From the NCBI RefSeq assembly GCF_900114385.1, contig NZ_FOSW01000006.1, forward strand, positions 186,001-250,000: DNA of 64,000 bases, given 5' to 3'. This stretch comes from Geodermatophilus ruber. Its GTDB lineage: Bacteria; Actinomycetota; Actinomycetes; Mycobacteriales; Geodermatophilaceae. This document shows positions 1 to 7,996 of the stretch, piece by piece; positions within the stretch are counted from its first letter, which is position 1, and each line of letters starts with the position of its first letter. The position numbers and the translations under genes are program-made. Below the pieces are notes generated by a model, which saw nothing but the letters and a program-made list of their open reading frames with translations, did not search any database and was not told the DNA's origin.

Positions 1-333
1 GACCCAGTCGTGCTCGCTCTCCGCCCGGCTCGGGTAGCCGGAGAGGCCGCCGCGCTGGCGCAGCCGCTCGAAGCCCTCGACCCGGCCGGTGAGCATCTTG
101 TGCACGTAGCTCTGGTGGCCGGTGTCGAAGATGATCGGCTCGCGCGGGGAGTCGAAGACGCGGTGCAGCGCGATGGTCAGCTCGACCGCACCGAGGTTGG
201 GGCCCAGGTGCCCCCCGGTGCGGGCGACGCTGGTGACCAGGACGTCGCGGATCTCTGCGGCCAGCGTCGGCAGCTGGTCGGCCGGCAGCGCACGGAGGTC
301 GGCGGGCGTGCGGAGCGTTCGCAGGAGCGACAC
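1..333 (-). CDS. dxs: 1-deoxy-D-xylulose-5-phosphate synthase, N-terminal part (runs off left edge)
   Basis: This is the first 111 codons of DXP synthase, the thiamine-diphosphate enzyme that joins pyruvate and glyceraldehyde 3-phosphate in the first step of the MEP isoprenoid pathway. The frame is open to the left edge and starts at GTG 333, with a purine-rich AGAGGA about 10 bases upstream. Family signatures are visible: [14 protein letters not shown] at about residues 40-53, with the conserved His42, and [10 protein letters not shown] at about 70-79. The C-terminal pyrimidine-binding and transketolase domains lie outside the window. Nothing looks broken. The identification is firm; only the start codon choice is uncertain. 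Confidence 0.95.
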   Translation of the reverse strand, partial: MSLLRTLRTPADLRALPADQLPTLAAEIRDVLVTSVARTGGHLGPNLGAVELTIALHRVFDSPREPIIFDTGHQSYVHKMLTGRVEGFERLRQRGGLSGYPSRAESEHDWV

Positions 334-448
334 GAGGGGGTGCGGTCCTCTCAGAGGGCGACGGGTGCACGGCAACGCGGTCGGCCGCCGATCAACTGTA
401 ACTGCGCCTACCCGGCTCTTCCGGTCGAGCAACGGCTGTGGATGCAGC

Positions 449-835
449 TCACAACCGGGGTACCCAGCGCTCGCCGCGCAGCGCCCCGGCCACCGCCTCG
501 ACCCCGCGGGCGGCGGCGGCCAGCCGGGCGCCCTCGCGCTCGTAGGCGGTGATCGCGGCCTCCATCGCGTCGGCCGGCAGCTCGTCGGCGAGGTCGACGC
601 GGACCGTCCGCCAGCCCGCCCGCGCGGCCTCGAGCCCGGCGCTCACGTGGTCCCGGGCGAAGCGGGCGAGCAGCACCGGGTAGCGGCGCAGTACCTCGTG
701 CGCGCGGTAGTCCGGCGGGACGAGGTCGAACAGCCAGGCGACGGCGGACAGCTCCCAGTCCGGCGCCCCGGGCGGGCGCACGGCATCCGGCCAGGCCGGC
801 GGCAGAGTCGGGTCCACCGCGCCAGTCTGCCGCAC
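449..835 (-). CDS. Uncharacterised 128-residue protein
   Basis: I do not recognise a named family. The product is small, soluble and helix-rich, with a conserved-looking core [17 protein letters not shown] near the N-terminus and a basic end, WVPRL. It has no signal peptide or membrane segment. It lies upstream of dxs on the same strand with a gap of about 115 bases, so it may have its own promoter or share one. A GTG seven codons in would also be a plausible start (VDPTLPP). Codon usage is strongly GC3-biased as in its neighbours, which is the main support that it is coding. Confidence 0.6.
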   Translation of the reverse strand: MRQTGAVDPTLPPAWPDAVRPPGAPDWELSAVAWLFDLVPPDYRAHEVLRRYPVLLARFARDHVSAGLEAARAGWRTVRVDLADELPADAMEAAITAYEREGARLAAAARGVEAVAGALRGERWVPRL

Positions 836-883
836 GTGTCGAACATCCGTTCGACGAGGCGCGCAGGGACGGCGGCAGCTACC

Positions 884-1114
884 TCATGCCGAGCTCGGGC
901 GCTTGAGCCAGAACTGCTCGAACCCCCAGGTGCCGGCACCGCTGGAGTGGTAGCTGACCAGCTCCCACCCCTCGCTGCCGAGCCGGTTGAGCACCGAGCT
1001 GGTGTCGCCGCTCTGGCGCTCCAGGGTTCCTCCGGGGAGCTTGACGCTCACCCCCGCGCGCTGCGACTCCGCATCGTTGGCCGTGATGACCGAGGCGTAC
1101 TCCCAGGTGGTCAC
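884..1114 (-). CDS. Small DUF4177-like protein
   Basis: This is a 76-residue protein with the pattern of DUF4177-type proteins: an N-terminal WEYASVIT strand, then LNRLGSEGWELVSYH, then an aromatic C-terminal strand ending FWLKRP. The function of such domains is unknown; they are usually single small cytosolic folds. I chose GTG 1114, which places the start directly before the first conserved Trp; TTG 1123 is an alternative. A longer frame upstream is antisense to the SGNH hydrolase and is not real. It is co-directional with, and just downstream of, that hydrolase (32-base gap), so the two are probably co-transcribed. Confidence 0.65.
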   Translation of the reverse strand: MTTWEYASVITANDAESQRAGVSVKLPGGTLERQSGDTSSVLNRLGSEGWELVSYHSSGAGTWGFEQFWLKRPSSA

Positions 1115-1146
1115 GGTGAGCAACGGTAGCTCGTCCCCACAAGGGC

Positions 1147-1842
1147 TCAGCGCGCGACCAGCAGCGGGGCCAGCCGGTCGGCGATCAGCGCGTGCCCTCG
1201 GTCGTTGGGGTGGATCGGGTCGGCCCACACGCCGGGGTCGTCCGGATCGGTCCAGTTCTCCGCCGCGGGATCGACGAACGGCAGCCCGACCCGCTCCGCC
1301 GCTGCCGCGACCTCCCGGTTGACCCAGTCGATCGTCGCGTCCGGCGTCCCGGGGTTGTACGAGGCGCCCACGACGAGAATCCGGGCGGTCACCGGCGCCT
1401 CGGCCCGCAGCCGGGTGAGGGTGTCCGCCGCCGCCGACCGCAGCGCCGCGGCGGTGCTGCGGCGCTCGTTGAGGCTGCCCTGGACGACGATCACATCCGC
1501 GCCCGAGCCGGCGGCGGCAGCCACGCGATCGGCGTAGGTGCTGTCGTTCGGCCCGGGGACGCTGTACCCGCTGCCCCCGATCCCGAAGTGGAGGTAGCCC
1601 CAGCCCAGCCGCTCCGCGGTCAGCGGGGCGTAACCGCGCCCGGCCGTCGCCCCGGCGCCCCGGGTCCAGGAGTCCCCGAGGAAGGCGACCAGCGGCCGCC
1701 CCTCGACGACCGCGCCACCGCCCGACCGGTCGGCGCGGGCCGCGTCGCGCACGGACGCCCAGACCAGCGCGGCGAGGGCGACGGCGACCAGCGCACCCGC
1801 GGTGAGGAGGAGCCGCACGGAACGGCGGCGCGGGGCGGGCAC
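1147..1842 (-). CDS. Membrane-anchored or secreted SGNH/GDSL hydrolase
   Basis: This is a 231-residue SGNH hydrolase (esterase/lipase fold). A basic N-terminus (PRRRSVR) is followed by a hydrophobic segment at about residues 10-30, a signal peptide or signal anchor, which puts the enzyme outside the membrane. The catalytic block I is FLGDSW with nucleophile Ser58. The Gly of block II sits in GIGGSGYS, the Asn of block III in QGSLNE, and the Asp/His pair of block V in DPIHPND near the C-terminus, so the full catalytic set is present. The substrate cannot be read from the sequence; cell-wall or lipid esters are typical. No sign of damage. Confidence 0.85.
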   Translation of the reverse strand: MPAPRRRSVRLLLTAGALVAVALAALVWASVRDAARADRSGGGAVVEGRPLVAFLGDSWTRGAGATAGRGYAPLTAERLGWGYLHFGIGGSGYSVPGPNDSTYADRVAAAAGSGADVIVVQGSLNERRSTAAALRSAAADTLTRLRAEAPVTARILVVGASYNPGTPDATIDWVNREVAAAAERVGLPFVDPAAENWTDPDDPGVWADPIHPNDRGHALIADRLAPLLVAR

Positions 1843-2041
1843 GCGCGCACCCTAGGGGCGGTTCGGGCTCCGACCCGGCACCGCGGGCCGCGGCGGGCCC
1901 CTCCGGCCACTCGGATCCCGGGAGCCACGTCGCACGGTCCAGAGGTCGCACCGTCCTGATGCAGAACTCCGGCGGCTCGTTTACCGTGAGGGCGTTCCCG
2001 ACCTCACCGTCTCCTTCCCCGTCGGACTGGGGGGAACTGCC

Positions 2042-2101
2042 GTGACCTGCACCCTGCCGTCGGCCACCGCGCCGCACCGGAGCGCCGAGGACGCGCACTG
2101 A
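2042..2101 (+). CDS. Possible 19-codon leader peptide
   Basis: A GTG at 2042 preceded by GGGGGGAA opens a 19-codon frame whose TGA (2099-2101) overlaps the ATG of the endolysin gene at 2101 (TGATG). This geometry is typical of translational coupling. The peptide has no recognisable motif. It could equally be chance in GC-rich DNA, hence the low score. Confidence 0.25.
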   Translation: MTCTLPSATAPHRSAEDAH

Positions 2102-3036
2102 TGGCGCGCGACCCCGGTTCGACGTGGCGGCCCCTGCCCGAGGCCGGCCCGCCGGACGGGCACGCCAAGACGCAGATGATCTACCACTCCACGGGATCAC
2201 TGGCCCCGGCCTCGGCCATCGGGAACTACTTCGCCCAGGAGAACGTGGCCGTGGAGTCGACGTTCATCGTCGGTTGGGGGCCGCACGACCCGACGCTGCA
2301 GATCATGGACTCCACCGACCGCGCGGACGCCAACGGCAGCGCCAACCAGCGGGCGATCTCCGTCGAGGTCGTCGGGGACGGCATCGGCCCGTACAACGAG
2401 TGGCAGATCGCGGAGTGCGTCCGCCTCGGCCGGTGGGCGCGGCGGGAGCACGCCATCCCGCCGCGCGTCATCCCGAGCGAGCCGGCGGGCGGGTTCGGCT
2501 GGCACGTCATGTTCGGCGCCCCCGGCCCCTGGACGTCGGTGCGCGGCAAGATCTGCCCGGGACCCCGGCGCATCCAGCAGCTCCAGGACACCGTGTTCCC
2601 GGCCGTCTTCGCCGGAACCCCCGCCCCCGAGGAGGACGACTTGACCCCCCAGCAGGCCGCACAGCTGGATTTCGTGTTCAAGCGGATCGCGGGCCGCGAC
2701 GTGCAGCGCTGGATCAAGGGCGGCCCCGAGCTGGGCGGCTTCGTGGTCCTCGACCAGTGGGAGGACGGCGCCTGGCCGGCCCGCTCCGCCGACGTCGGCG
2801 ACGTCATCGGCATCCTGCGCACCGTGCAGAGCGGCGACCAGCGCGTGCTCGCCGAGATCTCCTCGGCGTTCCACCAGGAGGCCGACCGGGACGCGGCGAA
2901 CATGGCCTCGCTGACCACGCAGCTCGCGGCCATCGGCAACGGCGACCCCGCGATCCTCGCCAAGGCTCTCCGGGAAGCGCTCGGCCCCGAGCTCGCCGCC
3001 GAGGTCGCCGCCCGACTCGATCCCACGACGTCCTGA
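2101..3036 (+). CDS. Actinophage-type endolysin / PGRP-fold N-acetylmuramoyl-L-alanine amidase
   Basis: This is a 311-residue protein whose first ~180 residues resemble the amidase_2/PGRP domain of actinophage lysins, which cleave the MurNAc-L-Ala amide of peptidoglycan. Likely zinc ligands are His29 (IYHSTG), the His of FGWHVMFG, and the Cys of KICPGPRRIQQ, in the usual order. AISVEVVGDG matches the central strand of these lysins. The remaining ~130 residues are acidic and helical with no domain I can name. There is no signal peptide, as in phage lysins that rely on a holin. It sits alone between two minus-strand genes, with no tail, holin or integrase genes nearby, so it is either a prophage relic or a domesticated enzyme. 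Confidence 0.8.
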   Translation: MARDPGSTWRPLPEAGPPDGHAKTQMIYHSTGSLAPASAIGNYFAQENVAVESTFIVGWGPHDPTLQIMDSTDRADANGSANQRAISVEVVGDGIGPYNEWQIAECVRLGRWARREHAIPPRVIPSEPAGGFGWHVMFGAPGPWTSVRGKICPGPRRIQQLQDTVFPAVFAGTPAPEEDDLTPQQAAQLDFVFKRIAGRDVQRWIKGGPELGGFVVLDQWEDGAWPARSADVGDVIGILRTVQSGDQRVLAEISSAFHQEADRDAANMASLTTQLAAIGNGDPAILAKALREALGPELAAEVAARLDPTTS

Positions 3037-3070
3037 CAGCCGGCTCCGGGGCCGATCGGGGCTCAGACGG

Positions 3071-4462
3071 TCAGGACGAGTCCCTGACCAGCAGCGCCAC
3101 GCACTCCACGTGCGCGGTCATCGGGAAGGCGTCGAAGCCGCGGAGCGCGGCGAGCCGGTAGCCGGCCCCGGCGAAGGCGGCGACGTCGCGGGCCAGCGAC
3201 GCCGGGTCGCAGGCGACGTAGACGACCGCGCGGGCCCCGGTGCCGGCCAGCACCCGGCTGACCGCGGCACCGGCGCCGGCCCGGGGCGGGTCCAGGACGA
3301 CGACGTCGGGCGCGCCGTCGAGCTCGTCGAGCAGGCCGGCCAGCCCCTCGGCGTCCACCTCGCCCTGCCACACCTCGGCCTGCGGCAGATCCGCCAGGTT
3401 GGCCTCGGCCGCGGCACAGCCCGCGGGATCGGCCTCGACGCACAGCACCCGGCCGGTCGGCCCGGCCGCGGGGGCGAGCGCGCCGCCGAAGAGACCGGCG
3501 CCGGCGTAGAGGTCCAGCACCGTCTCCCCCGGCCGGACGGCGGCGAACGCGGTGACGGCGTCGACGAGGGCGTCGGCGGCCGCCGGGTGCACCTGCCAGA
3601 ACCCGGTGCCCTCGACCTCCCAGTCCCGCCCGCCGGCGTGCCGCTCGGCCCGCGCCGAGGGCTCCTCGGGCAGGTCGCCCCCCGGGCGGAGCACCCGGCT
3701 CGACGTCGGCCGACCGCGCCTGTCCAGACGCGTGGTGGTGACCGCCCCGGTCGAGTCGACCGACACGTCGACCGCTCCGGCGCCGGGCCAGCGGCGGCCG
3801 AGCACCGCCTGCGCGGCCGGCTCGACGGTGATCAGGCAGTCCTCGAGCGGCACGACCTCGTGCGAGCGGTACCGGCGCAGGCCGGGCGTCCCGGACCGGT
3901 CGACGGCGAACCGGGCGCGGGAGCGCCAGCGCAGCGGCCCGCCGGGCAGCTCCTCCACGGCCAGGTCCCGGACGACGGGGTCCGCGGCGGCCAGCCCGGC
4001 GAGCCGGACCAGCTGCTCGCGGACCACCTCGGCCTTCAGCCGGCGCTGCTCGGCGGGATCCGCGTGCTGCCAGTCGCAGCCGCCGCACCGGCCCGGCCCG
4101 CTGTACGGGCAGGGCCGCGGCACCCGCGCCGGCGAGGCGTCGAGCACCTGCACGGCGTCGGCCCGGCAGAAGCCGGGCTGACGGTCCTCGGTGACCCGGA
4201 CGACCACCCGCTCCCCCGGCAGCGTGTGCCGCACGAACACCACCCGGCCCTCGTGCCGGGCCACGCAGTGCCCCCCGTGGGCGACCGGCCCGACGGTGAC
4301 CTCGAACTCGCGCCCCACCCAGCCGCCGCCGCGCGCGGCCCCGTCCCGGGTCCGGCCCCGCTGCAGGGCCCCGCCGCGAGCCTGCGAGCGGTGGGGGGCA
4401 GCGGGGTCCTTCTCCGAGCGGTGGGGTGGACGGGGTCCTTCTCGGGGTCCCTTTTCAGCCAT
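3071..4462 (-). CDS. TRAM-domain class I SAM-dependent RNA methyltransferase (TrmA/RumA family)
   Basis: This is a (uracil-5)-methyltransferase-type enzyme, probably acting on tRNA or rRNA, homologous in position and type to M. tuberculosis Rv2689c. From about residue 49 the TRAM domain reads FEVTVGPVAHGGHCVA. A Cys-rich segment, CPYSGPGRCGGCDWQ, looks like the Fe-S cluster loop of RumA proteins. The SAM motif is VLDLYAGAGLF and the catalytic Cys lies in VYVACDPASLARD. ATG 4462 overlaps the permease stop (ATGGCTGA). However, the first ~48 codons are Arg/Pro-rich and encoded by a hairpin repeat that elsewhere follows stop codons, so the true start may be GTG 4318, directly before the TRAM domain. 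Confidence 0.88.
   Translation of the reverse strand: MAEKGPREGPRPPHRSEKDPAAPHRSQARGGALQRGRTRDGAARGGGWVGREFEVTVGPVAHGGHCVARHEGRVVFVRHTLPGERVVVRVTEDRQPGFCRADAVQVLDASPARVPRPCPYSGPGRCGGCDWQHADPAEQRRLKAEVVREQLVRLAGLAAADPVVRDLAVEELPGGPLRWRSRARFAVDRSGTPGLRRYRSHEVVPLEDCLITVEPAAQAVLGRRWPGAGAVDVSVDSTGAVTTTRLDRRGRPTSSRVLRPGGDLPEEPSARAERHAGGRDWEVEGTGFWQVHPAAADALVDAVTAFAAVRPGETVLDLYAGAGLFGGALAPAAGPTGRVLCVEADPAGCAAAEANLADLPQAEVWQGEVDAEGLAGLLDELDGAPDVVVLDPPRAGAGAAVSRVLAGTGARAVVYVACDPASLARDVAAFAGAGYRLAALRGFDAFPMTAHVECVALLVRDSS
4354..4450 (-). repeat. Hairpin repeat, one full and one partial copy, inside the 5' end of the methyltransferase frame
   Basis: Read on the minus strand, a partial unit (GAGAAGGACCCCGTCC) is followed by a complete unit starting GAGAAGGACCCCGCTGC. 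The complete unit closes with GCAGCGGGGCC: the arms at 4398-4406 and 4356-4364 are perfectly complementary over 9 bases, and an inner stem forms around CCGCTCG and CGCGGCGG. It begins right after the permease stop codon, as other copies do after their genes. It is one of four clearly related copies (see 44135, 58579 and 58959). Confidence 0.75.
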
Positions 4463-6488
4463 AGGGCGTCGCCTCGGGCTCGTCGGCCAGGCCGCGCCGC
4501 AGGTCACCGGGCGCCGGGCCGTTGCCGTTCTCGTCCCGGCCGACCGAGCTCTCCAGCTGCCACGGCACCGTCGTGATCATCACGCCGGGCTGGAACTGCA
4601 GGCGGGCCCGCAGCCGCAGCGCGCTCTGGTTGTGCAGCAGGTTCTCCCACCGGTGCCCGACCACGTACTGCGGCACGAAGACCACGACCAGCTCGCGCGG
4701 GCTGTGCCGGCGGACGCTCTTGACGAAGTCGAGCACCGGCCGGGTGATCTCGCGGTAGGGGGACTCGATCACCGTCAGCGGCACCGGGATGTCGTAGCGG
4801 TCCCACTGGGCCTGCAGCTCCCGGGTCTCCTCGTCGTCGACGTTGACCGTCAGGGCGGTCAGCGCGTCCGGGCGGGTGGCCCGCGCGAAGGCCAGCGCCC
4901 GCAGCGTGGGCTTGTGCACCTTGGAGACCAGCACGATCGCGTGCACCTTGCTGGGCAGCATCCGGGAGTCGGTGTCGGGCACCAGCTGCCCGGCGACGTT
5001 CGAGTAGTGCCGGTTGATGGCCTTCATCAGCACGATCAGCAGCGGCATCGCCACCAGCACCAGCCAGGCGCCGTGGGTGAACTTGGTCAGCACGATGATC
5101 ACCAGGACGACGGTGGTCAGGCTGCCGCCGACCGCGTTGATCAGCTGCGATCGCCGCATCCGCCCCCGCTCGGCCGGGTCCTCCTGGGAGCGCAGCTCCC
5201 GGTTCCAGTGCCGGACCATGCCCCACTGGCCGATGGAGAAGCTGGTGAAGACGCCGACGATGTACATCTGGATCAGCCGGTTGACGTCGGCCTCGAAGCC
5301 GACGAGCAGCAGCCCGGCGAAGCCGGCCAGCAGGAGGATCCCGTTGCTGTAGACGAGCTTGTCGCCGCGGGTGTGCAGCTGACGCGGCATGTACCGGTCC
5401 TGCGCGAGCACCGAGCCCAGCAGCGGGAAGCCGTTGAAGGCGGTGTTCGCGGCCAGGATCAGCACCAGGGCCGTGGCGGCCTGGATGTAGAAGAAGCCCA
5501 CCGAGGTGTCGCCGCCGAAGGTCGCCGCGGCGATCTGGGCGATGACCGTCCGCTGCGGTTCGGTCTCGCAGTCGCCGGCGAAGCCGCCGATGTCGCAGGT
5601 GTTCTCCACGTACTTGACGTCGGCCAGCAGGGCCACCGCGGTGACGCCGGCGAACATGGTCGCGGCGATGCCCCCCATCAGCGCCAGGGTGGTGGCGGCG
5701 TTGCGGCTCTTCGGCGGCCTGAACGCGGGGACGCCGTTGGCGATCGCCTCCACGCCGGTCAGCGCGGTGCAGCCGGAGGCGAAGGCGCGCAGCACGAAGA
5801 ACAGCAGCGCGAGGCCGGTGAACTGCTCGAAGCCGGGCTCCGGGGTGACGGTGTAGCCGGCGCTCTCGGCGACCACCGGGGAGTCGGTGAAGAAGTCCCG
5901 CACCAGGGCGGTGCCGATCATCACCAGGATGCCGGAGATGAACAGGTAGGTCGGGGCGGCGAAGGTGCGGCCCGACTCGCGCAGGCCGCGCAGGTTCGCC
6001 GCGGCCAGCAGGGCGACCAGGGCCAGCGCGATGGGCACGCGGTGCTGGTTGAGCGACGGGAGGGCCGAGATGATGTTGTCGGTGCCGGCCGCGACGGAGA
6101 CGGCCACGGTGAGGACGTAGTCGACGAGCAGGGCGCTGGCGACGGTGAGGCCGGCGAACTGGCCGTGGTTCTTGACCGCGACCTCGTAGTCGCCGCCGCC
6201 GGAGGGGTAGGCCCTCACCACCTGGCGGTAGGAGAGCACCACCGTGCCCAGCAGCAGGACGACGGCGACCGCCAGCCACGGCGCGAGGAAGAGGAACGCG
6301 GTGCCGGCCAGCGTCAGCACGAGGAGGATCTCCTGCGTGGCGTAGGCCACCGAGGAGAGCGGGTCGCTGGCGAAGATGGGCAGCGCCAGGCGCTTGGGCA
6401 GCAACGACTCGCCCAGCCGGTCGCTGCGCACGGCCCGGCCGAGAATCAGCCGCTTGGGGAGTTGTCCGAGGTCGGACAGGATTGGCAC
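4455..6488 (-). CDS. APC-superfamily amino acid/polyamine-type permease
   Basis: This is a 677-residue inner-membrane transporter. The first ~470 residues hold about 12 hydrophobic segments with the APC opening ASDPLSSVAYATQEIL and the helix-1 region that binds substrate in this superfamily. The last ~190 residues are hydrophilic (VHAIVLVSKVHKPT, then an acidic tail) and form a cytosolic domain. It matches Rv2690c in position, next to TrkA-type genes. The substrate is unknown; ion-coupled amino acid or K+ uptake (KUP-like) have both been suggested for such proteins. GTG 6488 gives the start VPILSDLGQLPKRL. It is divergent from ceoB across a 162-base promoter region. Confidence 0.87.
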   Translation of the reverse strand: MPILSDLGQLPKRLILGRAVRSDRLGESLLPKRLALPIFASDPLSSVAYATQEILLVLTLAGTAFLFLAPWLAVAVVLLLGTVVLSYRQVVRAYPSGGGDYEVAVKNHGQFAGLTVASALLVDYVLTVAVSVAAGTDNIISALPSLNQHRVPIALALVALLAAANLRGLRESGRTFAAPTYLFISGILVMIGTALVRDFFTDSPVVAESAGYTVTPEPGFEQFTGLALLFFVLRAFASGCTALTGVEAIANGVPAFRPPKSRNAATTLALMGGIAATMFAGVTAVALLADVKYVENTCDIGGFAGDCETEPQRTVIAQIAAATFGGDTSVGFFYIQAATALVLILAANTAFNGFPLLGSVLAQDRYMPRQLHTRGDKLVYSNGILLLAGFAGLLLVGFEADVNRLIQMYIVGVFTSFSIGQWGMVRHWNRELRSQEDPAERGRMRRSQLINAVGGSLTTVVLVIIVLTKFTHGAWLVLVAMPLLIVLMKAINRHYSNVAGQLVPDTDSRMLPSKVHAIVLVSKVHKPTLRALAFARATRPDALTALTVNVDDEETRELQAQWDRYDIPVPLTVIESPYREITRPVLDFVKSVRRHSPRELVVVFVPQYVVGHRWENLLHNQSALRLRARLQFQPGVMITTVPWQLESSVGRDENGNGPAPGDLRRGLADEPEATPYG

Positions 6489-6650
6489 GGCGGCGATGGT
6501 ACGGACGCCGGAGCCCTCGCCGCCGCCCCCGCGCGGAGTGATGTGCGGCGCTGCGGACGCCGGGCGGTGCCGCGGGCGGGTGTAGCTTCGCGGCCGGACA
6601 GCGCGGGCGGACGGCGCCGGCGCACCGCAACGTGAGCGGGGAGTCATCCA

Positions 6651-7319
6651 GTGCACGTGGTCGTGATGGGCTGCGGCCGCGTCGGTTCGGCCATCGCCCG
6701 CCGGCTCGAGGAGATCGGCCACAGCGTGGCCGTCATCGACCAGGACCCCGAGGCCTTCCGCCGGCTGGGCCCGGACTTCGCCGGCCGCCAGGTCACCGGC
6801 CTCGGGTTCGACCGGCAGACGCTGCTGGACGCCGGCATCGACTCCGCCGGGGCCTTCGCCGCGGTGAGCAGCGGCGACAACTCCAACATCATCAGCGCCC
6901 GGGTGGCCCGCGAGACCTTCGGCGTCCAGCACGTGGTGGCCCGGATCTACGACTCCAAGCGCGCCGAGGTCTACGAGCGGATGGGCATCCCGAGCGTGGC
7001 CACCGTCCCCTGGACGGTGAACCGGCTGATGCGCGAGCTGCTGTCGGTGAAGGTCAGCGAGCTGTGGCGGGAGCCCACCGGGCAGGTGGTGCTCATCCGC
7101 GTGACCCCCACGGAGCGCTGGGTGGGCCACCGGCTCTCCGAGCTGGAGGCCGCCTCCGGCGCCCGCGCCGCCTGGCTGGTCCGGTACGGCGAAGCGCAGC
7201 TGCCCACCGCGACGACGGTCCTGCAGGACGGTGACCAGGTGGCCGTCGCGGTCACCGACGAGATCACCCCGCGCCTGTACGAGGTGCTCGAGCACGGCCC
7301 CGAGCGGAGGGACTCCTGA
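6651..7319 (+). CDS. ceoB: TrkA-type K+ channel/transport regulatory protein
   Basis: This is a 222-residue cytosolic gating subunit of Trk/Ktr-type potassium systems. The Rossmann fold for NAD(H) is at the very N-terminus (GCGRVGSAIA) with the acidic residue DQDPEAF at the end of strand 2. An RCK_C domain follows from about residue 135. It starts at GTG 6651. Its TGA overlaps the ATG of the next gene (TGATG), so the two subunits are translationally coupled and likely form a heteromer. No membrane subunit of the Trk type is adjacent; the divergent APC permease is the only transporter at hand. This corresponds to the Rv2691/Rv2692 pair. Confidence 0.9.
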   Translation: MHVVVMGCGRVGSAIARRLEEIGHSVAVIDQDPEAFRRLGPDFAGRQVTGLGFDRQTLLDAGIDSAGAFAAVSSGDNSNIISARVARETFGVQHVVARIYDSKRAEVYERMGIPSVATVPWTVNRLMRELLSVKVSELWREPTGQVVLIRVTPTERWVGHRLSELEAASGARAAWLVRYGEAQLPTATTVLQDGDQVAVAVTDEITPRLYEVLEHGPERRDS

Positions 7320-7987
7320 TGCGCGTCGCCATCGTGGGCGCCGGCGCCGTCGGCCGGTCGATCGCGGGTGAGCTGCTGTCCAACGGCCACTCCGTGATGC
7401 TCATCGAGAAGGACGGGCGCAAGGTGCGCACCCGCTCGGTGCCCGGCGCCGAGTGGGTGCAGGCCGATGCCTGCGAGGTCTCCTCGCTGGAGGAGGCGCA
7501 GCTGGCCACCTGCGACGTCGTCGTGGCGGCCACCGGTGACGACAAGGCCAACCTCGTCGTCTCCCTGCTGGCCAAGACCGAGTTCGCGGTGAACCGGGTG
7601 GTCGCCCGGGTCAAGGACCCCCGCAACGAGTGGCTCTACACCGAGGCCTGGGGCGTCGACGTCGCGGTCTCCACGCCGCGGGTGCTGGCCGCCCTGGTCG
7701 AGGAGGCGGTGACCGTCGGGGACGTCGTCCGGCTGATGAGCTTCCGCAAGGGCGCGGCCAACCTGGTGGAGATCACCCTCTCCGAGGACACCCCCTGGGT
7801 GGGCAAGCCGCTGCGTGAGGTGCCGCTCCCCCGCGAGACGGTGCTCACCGCGATCCTGCGCGGCGACCGGGTGATCACGCCCTCGCCCGACGAGCCGCTC
7901 GAGGCCGGCGACGAGCTGCTGTTCGTCACCCACGCCGACGTCGAGGAGCAGCTGCAGCATGTGCTCTCCCCCACGCACCCGGGCTGA
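7319..7987 (+). CDS. ceoC: TrkA-type K+ channel/transport regulatory protein, second subunit
   Basis: This is a paralogue of the preceding gene with the same layout: a Rossmann motif GAGAVGRSIAGEL at residues 7-19, then IEKDGRK, then a C-terminal RCK_C domain (RGDRVITPSPDEPLEAGDELLF). It is 222 residues long, as expected for the family. It begins in the stop codon of ceoB. By family knowledge the pair binds NAD(H) and gates potassium flux; which ion channel it serves here is not visible. Convergent with the DUF3159 gene, with only 9 bases between stops. Confidence 0.9.
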   Translation: MRVAIVGAGAVGRSIAGELLSNGHSVMLIEKDGRKVRTRSVPGAEWVQADACEVSSLEEAQLATCDVVVAATGDDKANLVVSLLAKTEFAVNRVVARVKDPRNEWLYTEAWGVDVAVSTPRVLAALVEEAVTVGDVVRLMSFRKGAANLVEITLSEDTPWVGKPLREVPLPRETVLTAILRGDRVITPSPDEPLEAGDELLFVTHADVEEQLQHVLSPTHPG

Positions 7988-7996
7988 GTCCGCAGC

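Noticed and set aside
4191-6635. 814-codon plus-strand open frame
   Set aside because: It is antisense to the APC permease, is Gln/His/Asp-rich and has no recognisable domain.
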